From NCBI GenBank assembly GCA_016934605.1, contig JAFGSO010000220.1, positions 1 through 5,009 on the forward strand: a stretch of 5,009 bases of DNA, read 5' to 3'. A model generated the notes under the pieces. The model worked only from the letters and a program-made list of their open reading frames with translations. It was not told where the DNA came from and searched no databases. Source of the stretch: Calditrichota bacterium. GTDB taxonomy: Bacteria > Calditrichota > Calditrichia > RBG-13-44-9. Position numbers and translations under genes: made by a program. Numbering within the stretch: position 1 is the stretch's first letter; each line of letters starts with the position of its first letter. Shown piece by piece: positions 1 to 5,009 of this stretch.

Positions 1-200
1 AAATTATCAGATTTTTTAAGGCAAAATCAACCCGGATGATTCGGTTATCAGGATTCAAAAATTTTTCCTGGCAGCGCAATTATTACGAACATATTATACG
101 AAATGAGAATGATTTAAATCGCATCAGAAAATATATTATTGAAAATCCATCCCAATGGAATCAGGATAAAAAGAATCCCAATAATATGGATAACGATTAA
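1..200 (+). CDS. REP-associated / IS200-like (Y1, HUH) transposase, C-terminal end, 5' partial
   Basis: The reading frame enters from upstream (first full codon at 3-5) and runs 65 residues to TAA at 198-200. Seen: a stretch encoding WQRNYYEHIIRNEN (codons 69-110) followed by LNRIRKYIIENPSQW (114-158), then a short polar tail ending NNMDND. This pattern, W-Q-x-N-Y-Y-x-H-I-I-R followed by Y-I-x-x-N-P-x-x-W, is characteristic of the C-terminus of RAYT / Transposase_17-type Y1 transposases, which cut and rejoin single-stranded DNA. From family knowledge, the Tyr of the KYIIENP helix (codon 132-134) is the likely catalytic nucleophile. The HUH metal-binding motif would lie upstream and cannot be seen. 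The gene ends flush against the next ATG in the same frame. Whether the full gene is intact is unknown. The fragment is clear as a family member, but the subgroup is less sure. Confidence 0.82.
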   Translation, partial: IIRFFKAKSTRMIRLSGFKNFSWQRNYYEHIIRNENDLNRIRKYIIENPSQWNQDKKNPNNMDND

Positions 201-203
201 ATG
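188..203 (+). promoter_or_regulatory. Start context of first kinase: weak GGAT, stop TAA abutting ATG
   Basis: The only Shine-Dalgarno-like match before the ATG at 201 is GGAT at 188-191, which is weak. The TAA of the transposase (198-200) and the ATG (201-203) are consecutive codons of one frame. Translation of the kinase may depend on ribosomes terminating at this stop and restarting. The start is supported by alignment of MIG-x-x-ISHY with the starts of the next two paralogues. Confidence 0.45.
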
Positions 204-2591
204 ATCGGTAAAACCATATCACATTACCAAATTATAGAAGAACTGGGCCGTGGCGGGATGGGTGTGGTTTACAAGGCCGAAGACAGCAAGCTCAAGCGCA
301 CCGTGGCCCTCAAATTCCTTCCCCCGGAACTGACCCGCGATCCGGAAGCCAAGGCACGTTTCATTCGCGAGGCCCAGGCGGCCTCCGCCCTGGAACACCC
401 TAATATCTGTAATATCCATGAGATAGATGAAACTGAAGACGGACAGATGTTCATCGTTATGGCCTGTTATGAGGGGGAAACCCTAAAAGACAAGATTAAG
501 GATGAAGTCCGCCGGGAGAGCGGACCCGCTAAACAGCAAGGATTAAGGATTAAGGAGGCGGTTGATATTGCCATTCAGATTGCAGAGGGATTAAAACGTG
601 CTCACGAGGCAGACATTGTTCATCGGGATATCAAACCGGCCAATATCATCATCACCGATCGGGGTGAAGTGAAAATACTGGATTTCGGTCTGGCCAAGCT
701 GACCGGTCAGGCGCAGTTAACCAAAGACAGTTCTACCCTCGGCACTGCGGTCTACATGTCGCCGGAGCAGTTGAGTGGAAGAGAGGTTGATCAGCGCACA
801 GATATATGGTCGCTGGGAGTGGTCCTTTATGAATTGCTTACCGGACAACTCCCGTTCAGAGGCGAATACGAGCAAGCCCTGGTTTATTCAATTATAAATG
901 ATGAGCCCGAATCTGCATTAAGGATTAAACCCGAATTACCCGTGGAATTATATCGAATCCTCGGTAAATCTCTTAAGAAAGATCCTCTGCAGCGTTACCA
1001 GAATATAGATGAGCTAAAATCAGATCTGGATGGATTGAATCTTTCCGGAAAATCAGATGATGCTATAGGAAAATCAGAACGACGTAAAGCAGTAAGATTC
1101 AGAAAAAAAATAATTTACGGAATAACCGTCTTCTTATTTCTTATCGTTGTCGGAATTGGATATATGTTAATGAACAGCTCCCGGGAGACAGCCCGAGTTA
1201 TCGACTCCCTGGCAGTACTTCCGCTGGAGAACCTCTCCGGTGATCCCGATCAGGAATATTTCAGTGACGGCATGACTGAAGCATTAATTACTGAATTGTC
1301 GAGAATAAAAGCCCTGAAGGTTATTTCCCGAACATCCGTGATGCGGTTTAAAAATACCCAGAAGTCACTTCCGGAAATTGTCCGGCAATTAAATGTGACC
1401 GCGGTGGTAGAAGGATCAGTACTGAAAGCGGGAGATGACGTGCGCATTACCGCTCAATTAATTGATGCCCGGGCTGATAAGCATTTATGGGCTGAGAGTT
1501 ACGAGCGAAATCTCCGTGATATACTCAGTATGCAGAAAGAGGTGGCCAAAGCCATTGCCAGCCAGGTCAAAGCAACTCTCACTCCATCTGAAAGAAGTAG
1601 TTTAAACAAGGCGCCTGTAATCAATCCAATTGCTCACGAAGCCTATCTGAAGGGATATTATTTCTATGATAAGATATCAGTGGATGATGCCTGGAAGGCG
1701 ATTGACTATTTCGACCAGTCCATCAAAATTGAACCGGAATTCGCCCCGGCCTATGCAGGAAAAGCGCTTGCCTATAATACGATTGTTGCATACAATGCAC
1801 TTCCACCAAAAGAAGGTTGGGCTCTGGTCCGGGAATGGGCCGAAAAAGCATTAAAATTAGATAAAAATAATTCTGAAGCCTTCCTGCAGATAGCCGATGT
1901 GAAATTCAATTATGAATGGGACTGGACGGGTGCAGAAACAACCTATCAACAATCCATTCTGCTGAATCCCAATAATGCCCGGGCCTATGACTGGTACGCA
2001 CTATTTCTGTCGTCAATGGGAAGAAAGGGAGAAGCTCTTAAATTTAGCAAGAAGTCCCTCGAACTGGCTCCTTTAACGATAGGTCCCTATTACAATGGAA
2101 TCATTATTTGCACAGATGCCGGACTTTTTAAAGAGGCAGACTCTTTATTAAATAAAGTCCGAGAAATATTCCCTCAGCATCCTGTATCTTTTGGCATCGA
2201 AGGTTTGAGCTGTCTGGCCAGAGGTCAATATCAGCAGGCTCTTAAACTATTTCAATCGCAGCTAAGCACAGATTTGTCTGCGGGCATGAAAGATCTGGCA
2301 CGAACCAGAATTGCCTATACATTGGCCCGGATCGGAAATGAACAAGCGGCCAGACAGATGTTAACTGAATTAATCAACAAGTCTCCGGAACATTATATAT
2401 CTCCGGTTCGGATCGCTCTTGTATATCTGGCTCTTGGTGAAAAAGATCAGATGTATATATGGCTGGACAAAGCATATGCTGAACGCTGTGACAATTTACC
2501 GTGGTTAATCAAGAGTTCTTTTCTTTTCCGTGAAATACATTCGGATCATCGTTATCAAGATTTACTTAAAAAAATGAAACTGGACAAATGA
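201..2591 (+). CDS. Transmembrane Ser/Thr protein kinase with TolB-like and TPR domains (copy 1)
   Basis: 796 residues. The Hanks-type kinase domain spans about residues 9-280. Visible motifs are the Gly-rich loop LGRGGMGVVY (15-24), ATP-binding Lys38 in VALKFL, helix-C Glu57, catalytic loop HRDIKPAN (141-148; Asp143, Lys145, Asn148), DFG (161-163), a Ser/Thr-rich activation segment and SPE (187-189). All catalytic residues are present, so it should be an active RD kinase. A basic linker (RRKAVRFRKK, 294-303) leads to one transmembrane helix (about 304-325), predicting kinase inside and C-terminus outside. Residues 335-460 form a TolB-like domain (AVLPLENLSGDP, DGMTEALI, VISRTS, WAESYER) of the type also found in TPR-linked adenylate cyclases and CadC-like regulators. 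About eight TPR-like repeats fill 481-763. Oddities are an 11-residue insertion after the hinge relative to copy 2, and a GC-rich 5' segment. Start chosen by homology to copies 2 and 3. Substrate and ligand are unknown. Confidence 0.95.
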   Translation: MIGKTISHYQIIEELGRGGMGVVYKAEDSKLKRTVALKFLPPELTRDPEAKARFIREAQAASALEHPNICNIHEIDETEDGQMFIVMACYEGETLKDKIKDEVRRESGPAKQQGLRIKEAVDIAIQIAEGLKRAHEADIVHRDIKPANIIITDRGEVKILDFGLAKLTGQAQLTKDSSTLGTAVYMSPEQLSGREVDQRTDIWSLGVVLYELLTGQLPFRGEYEQALVYSIINDEPESALRIKPELPVELYRILGKSLKKDPLQRYQNIDELKSDLDGLNLSGKSDDAIGKSERRKAVRFRKKIIYGITVFLFLIVVGIGYMLMNSSRETARVIDSLAVLPLENLSGDPDQEYFSDGMTEALITELSRIKALKVISRTSVMRFKNTQKSLPEIVRQLNVTAVVEGSVLKAGDDVRITAQLIDARADKHLWAESYERNLRDILSMQKEVAKAIASQVKATLTPSERSSLNKAPVINPIAHEAYLKGYYFYDKISVDDAWKAIDYFDQSIKIEPEFAPAYAGKALAYNTIVAYNALPPKEGWALVREWAEKALKLDKNNSEAFLQIADVKFNYEWDWTGAETTYQQSILLNPNNARAYDWYALFLSSMGRKGEALKFSKKSLELAPLTIGPYYNGIIICTDAGLFKEADSLLNKVREIFPQHPVSFGIEGLSCLARGQYQQALKLFQSQLSTDLSAGMKDLARTRIAYTLARIGNEQAARQMLTELINKSPEHYISPVRIALVYLALGEKDQMYIWLDKAYAERCDNLPWLIKSSFLFREIHSDHRYQDLLKKMKLDK
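519..556 (+). repeat. Small inverted repeat plus GGATTAA tandem repeat inside copy 1 kinase domain
   Basis: AGCGG at 519-523 and CCGCT at 526-530 form a perfect 5-bp inverted repeat with a 2-base spacer. Just downstream GGATTAA occurs twice in tandem (540-546, 547-553), followed by GGA. The block falls in the region where copy 1 is 11 residues longer than copy 2 (between the hinge and the catalytic loop), so it looks like inserted or expanded sequence kept in frame. It is too short to assign to a repeat family. Confidence 0.4.
2588..2591 (+). promoter_or_regulatory. ATGA stop/start overlap coupling copies 1 and 2
   Basis: The ATG of copy 2 (2588-2590) overlaps the TGA of copy 1 (2589-2591). 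The preceding bases are A-rich with no good Shine-Dalgarno match, so termination-reinitiation coupling is the simplest reading. This fixes roughly matched production of the two kinases from one transcript. Confidence 0.75.
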
Positions 2592-2679
2592 TCGGCCAAA
2601 TAATATCACACTATAAAATCATTGAAAAACTCGGCGAAGGCGGAATGGGGGAAGTCTATCTGGCGGAAGATCTGAAGCT
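2588..2679 (+). repeat. Duplicated kinase 5' end, unit in copy 2
   Basis: Aligned without gaps to 4918-5009 at an offset of 2330 bases: 83 of 92 positions identical by hand count. Bases 2622-2664 match 4952-4994 perfectly over 43 bp. This segment encodes the start and the Gly-rich loop of the kinase. Confidence 0.8.
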
Positions 2680-4918
2680 GGAACGACAAGTTGCCATCAA
2701 ATTCCTGCCCCAGCATCTCACTCAAGATAAAGAAAATGTAGAACGTTTCCAGCGCGAAGCCAAAGCCGCTGCCGCCCTGAATCACCCCAATATCGTCACT
2801 ATATATGAAATTGCTGATGAAGACAACCAAACCTTCATCGTTATGGAATATGTTGATGGTCAATCCTTAAGGACAAAAATTGATAAAGGTTTTTCAGGTT
2901 TAGATGAAATACTTGATATTACAAACCAGATTTGTGAGGGATTATCAGAAGCTCATAAAGCTGATATTGTCCATAGGGATATTAAACCGGAAAATATTTT
3001 AATAGACAAAAGTAGCCGTGTCAAAATCCTGGATTTTGGTTTAGCCAAGCTAAAAGGGGTCAGCAAGCTGACCAAGGAAACGTCGACATTGGGTACAATT
3101 CACTACATGTCACCGGAGCAGATACAGGGTAAAGAAGTTGACCACAGGTCAGATATCTGGTCATTAGGTGTTGTATTGTATGAAATGTTGACCAGAGAAT
3201 TACCTTTTACAGGTGATTATGAGCAGGCTGTAATCTATGCGATAGTAAACCAAGAACCAGTTCCATTGTCAGCAGTATATCCTTACTCATCTGATGAACT
3301 AAATACCCTTTTAAAGAAACTGCTTGAAAAAAATCCTTCTGATCGTTGTCAAGGAATAGATGAGTTCTTTAGAACGATTGATTCAATCCAAAAGAGACAT
3401 AAAACCGAAAAGGCGAAGGGGGCAACAGCCAGATTAAAGACTTCACTAAAAATGAAATATATTTTTTACCTTGCTATCTTCGTAATGGTAATATTATTGA
3501 TTCTGTCTGGTTTCAATTTATTTGGACCATCCGGCAAAAGTATTCATTCGATTGCCGTTCTCCCACTGGAAAATCTTTCAGGAGATCCGGAACAGGAGTA
3601 TTTTGTAGACGGCATGACTGAAGCGTTAATTACAAGCCTGTCCAAAATCGGCACTTTTAAGGTCATTTCCCGTACCTCTTCCATGCGATACAAGGTGAAA
3701 AATAAACCTTTGCCAGATATCGCAAGGGAATTAAATGCAGATGCTGTTGTTGAAGGAACAGTACTACGTGTGGGCGACCGGGTCCGTATCACAACCCAAT
3801 TGATTGAGGCGGCCACCGATCAACATATTTGGGCAGAAAGTTATGAGCGGGATCTTGGTGATATTTTTTCTTTACAGAGTGATGTATCAAGAGCAATTGC
3901 GCAACAGATCAGATCTAAATTTAACGAGACAGAAAAAAAGTCGTCAATAGGTAATCGTGAAGTTGACCCAAAGGCTTATGAGTTTTACCTGCGCGGCCGT
4001 TTTTTCTTAAACAAATATACAAAACAGGGATTCATCCAGGCATTCGACTACTTCCAAAAAGCAATAGAAAAGGAACCCTATTTTGCACTGGCATATATCG
4101 GACTGGCAGAAACATATATTTCTTCCGAAGATATTGGTATGAAAAGACCCAAAGAAGCGTATCCACTTGCCAGAGAAGCTGTGAAAAAAGCGATTGATAT
4201 TGACGATCAACTTGCTGAAGCACATACCATTCTTGCTCAGATTAGGTTTTTTTACGAATGGGATTGGTCGGGTACCGAAAGTGAAATAAAGCGGGCCATC
4301 GATCTCAATCCCAGTTACTCTGCAGCATATACAATCTACAGCCAACTATTGAGAGTGCAGAGAAAAAAGACTCAGCAATTAGAAGCTATTCAGCGAGCCT
4401 GGGAATTGGATCCACTTGGTCTTTATGTTAATGTTGTTTTAGGAACAGCTTTATTCAACACGGGTGCTTACGACCAGGCGATTGAACAATTCAGCAAAAC
4501 ACTTGATCTGGATCCTGATTTTGCCGTGGCATATTGGGGTCTCGGAGTTTCATATGAGGCAAAAGGATTGATTGCAGAGGCAATCGCTGCTTTTCAAAAA
4601 GCGATTGATCTTTCTCCGGGCGATGTTCATAATTACGCTGATCTCGCACATGCATATGCCTTGGCAGGAAAAAGAAACAATGCCTTACAGATTTTGAATG
4701 AATTGAGACAAGGTGCACAAACAACCTATGTCCCGGCATTTGTTATCGCTCGAATATACGAAGGCCTTGGTGATAAAGAGGCTGCATTTGAATGGCTGGA
4801 TAAAGCCTATGAAGAACGCTCCAGCTGGATTCCCTTTGTAGAGGCGATGCACTATTTCGATTCTCTCAGTGGAGATGCGAGGTTTATTGCCTTACTTAAA
4901 AAAATTGGTCTGCAATGA
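2588..4918 (+). CDS. Transmembrane Ser/Thr protein kinase with TolB-like and TPR domains (copy 2)
   Basis: 776 residues with the same layout as copy 1. The kinase domain (about 9-265) shows LGEGGMGEVY (15-24), Lys38 in VAIKFL, helix-C Glu57, hinge MEYVDG (86-91), catalytic loop HRDIKPEN (129-136; Asp131, Lys133, Asn136), DFG (149-151), a Thr-rich activation segment (Thr162, 165, 167, 170) and SPE (175-177). It is therefore a predicted active RD kinase. A basic linker (269-290) precedes one transmembrane helix (about 291-309). The TolB-like domain (320-445) aligns without gaps to copy 1. TPR-like repeats run from 463 to about 744. The clearest are 610-643 and 644-677 with the usual G-x-x-x-A-F/Y ... 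A-I-x-x-F ... A-I-x-L-x-P spacing. The C-terminal cap ends with RFIALLKKIGL, matching RYQDLLKKMKL of copy 1. The start overlaps the stop of copy 1 and the end overlaps the start of copy 3. Probably a receptor-type kinase sensing outside the cytoplasm; the signal and targets are unknown. Confidence 0.95.
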   Translation: MIGQIISHYKIIEKLGEGGMGEVYLAEDLKLERQVAIKFLPQHLTQDKENVERFQREAKAAAALNHPNIVTIYEIADEDNQTFIVMEYVDGQSLRTKIDKGFSGLDEILDITNQICEGLSEAHKADIVHRDIKPENILIDKSSRVKILDFGLAKLKGVSKLTKETSTLGTIHYMSPEQIQGKEVDHRSDIWSLGVVLYEMLTRELPFTGDYEQAVIYAIVNQEPVPLSAVYPYSSDELNTLLKKLLEKNPSDRCQGIDEFFRTIDSIQKRHKTEKAKGATARLKTSLKMKYIFYLAIFVMVILLILSGFNLFGPSGKSIHSIAVLPLENLSGDPEQEYFVDGMTEALITSLSKIGTFKVISRTSSMRYKVKNKPLPDIARELNADAVVEGTVLRVGDRVRITTQLIEAATDQHIWAESYERDLGDIFSLQSDVSRAIAQQIRSKFNETEKKSSIGNREVDPKAYEFYLRGRFFLNKYTKQGFIQAFDYFQKAIEKEPYFALAYIGLAETYISSEDIGMKRPKEAYPLAREAVKKAIDIDDQLAEAHTILAQIRFFYEWDWSGTESEIKRAIDLNPSYSAAYTIYSQLLRVQRKKTQQLEAIQRAWELDPLGLYVNVVLGTALFNTGAYDQAIEQFSKTLDLDPDFAVAYWGLGVSYEAKGLIAEAIAAFQKAIDLSPGDVHNYADLAHAYALAGKRNNALQILNELRQGAQTTYVPAFVIARIYEGLGDKEAAFEWLDKAYEERSSWIPFVEAMHYFDSLSGDARFIALLKKIGLQ

Positions 4919-4920
4919 TG
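4915..4920 (+). promoter_or_regulatory. ATGATG stop/start overlap coupling copies 2 and 3
   Basis: The stop TGA of copy 2 (4916-4918) lies within ATGATG, giving two adjacent in-frame ATGs for copy 3, at 4915 and 4918. The one at 4918 aligns with the starts of copies 1 and 2 (all begin ATGATCG), while 4915 would add one Met and recreate the ATGA overlap seen at 2588. No Shine-Dalgarno sequence is evident, so coupling to copy 2 is likely. Confidence 0.7.
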
Positions 4921-5009
4921 ATCGATCAGAGAATATCACACTACAGAATCCTTGAAAAACTCGGCGAAGGCGGAATGGGGGAAGTCTATCTGGCTGAAGA
5001 CCTGAAGCT
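4918..5009 (+). CDS. Ser/Thr protein kinase (copy 3), N-terminal fragment, 3' partial
   Basis: Thirty codons are visible before the window ends. They encode MIDQRISHYRILEKLGEGG followed by MGEVYLAEDLK, which is the start and Gly-rich ATP-binding loop (LGEGGMGEVY) of a Hanks-type kinase. It is almost the same as the N-terminus of copy 2 and clearly related to copy 1. By analogy it should continue into the same kinase, transmembrane, TolB-like and TPR architecture, but nothing beyond the Gly-rich loop can be seen. The start could equally be one codon upstream at 4915. The gene overlaps the stop of copy 2, so it belongs to the same tandem operon. Confidence 0.88.
   Translation, partial: MIDQRISHYRILEKLGEGGMGEVYLAEDLK
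4918..5009 (+). repeat. Duplicated kinase 5' end, unit in copy 3
   Basis: Partner of 2588-2679. In the coding part after the 43-bp perfect match, the only differences (4995 and 5001) are silent third-position changes in Ala and Asp codons. This fits recent duplication or gene conversion. The repeat runs off the window edge, so its true length is unknown. Confidence 0.8.

Noticed and set aside
139..187. Possible promoter: TTGAAA at 139-144 and TAATAT at 182-187
   Set aside because: The spacing is far from the usual 16-18 bases, and both lie inside the transposase coding sequence. AT-rich DNA gives such matches by chance.
36..200. Short independent gene starting at the ATG at 36
   Set aside because: The same frame is open upstream to the window edge and encodes family-typical transposase residues before this Met, so it is an internal codon of a truncated view.
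219..454. Minus-strand open frames opposite the copy 1 kinase N-lobe
   Set aside because: They lie wholly inside a well-supported kinase gene, have no recognisable motif and reflect the high-GC codon pattern of the opposite strand. The same applies to the antisense frames at 1250-1447, 2606-2863, 3544-3816, 4007-4345 and 4491-4739.
1666..1854. Plus-strand open frame of 62 codons in an alternate frame
   Set aside because: It overlaps the TPR-coding part of copy 1 in another frame, with no ribosome binding site and no protein-like composition.
4861..5009. Transcription terminator between copies 2 and 3, or at any other gene junction
   Set aside because: No GC-rich hairpin followed by a T-run is visible at 198-203, 2560-2595 or 4890-4925, and overlapping genes leave no room for one.

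Overview
The window is fully coding on the + strand and holds a tandem array of paralogous membrane-anchored Ser/Thr protein kinases. It starts with the 3' end of a transposase gene of the REP-associated / IS200-like Y1 type (1-200). Two complete kinase genes follow (201-2591 and 2588-4918), and then the first 30 or so codons of a third (4918-5009, cut by the window edge). There is no intergenic space. The transposase stop codon TAA is followed directly by the first kinase ATG, and the next two junctions are stop/start overlaps.

The two full kinases share one architecture: a cytoplasmic Hanks-type kinase domain, a basic linker, a single transmembrane helix, a TolB-like domain (the module beginning 'AVLPLENLSGDP'), and about eight TPR-like repeats up to the C-terminus. 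With one membrane helix, the predicted topology puts the kinase inside the cell and the TolB-like and TPR part (about 470 residues) outside the cytoplasm, as in a receptor kinase. The TolB-like domain is well conserved between the copies (82 of 121 aligned positions identical, no gaps, counted by hand). Parts of the TPR region are strongly diverged. This suggests a shared signalling mechanism with different ligands or partners.

The genes are probably co-transcribed and translationally coupled, because no convincing Shine-Dalgarno sequence precedes any start. No promoter or terminator could be supported inside the window.

The organism cannot be fixed from this window. Moderate to low GC, long kinase/TolB-like/TPR proteins in multiple copies and a RAYT-like transposase are all seen in Calditrichota/KSB1, Zixibacteria and related uncultured bacterial lineages. 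That placement is an inference from family knowledge and is weak. Points worth a second look are the in-frame transposase-stop/kinase-start junction, the GC-rich 5' ends of the kinase genes with a 43-bp perfect match between copies 2 and 3, and the short repeat-bearing insertion in the first kinase domain.
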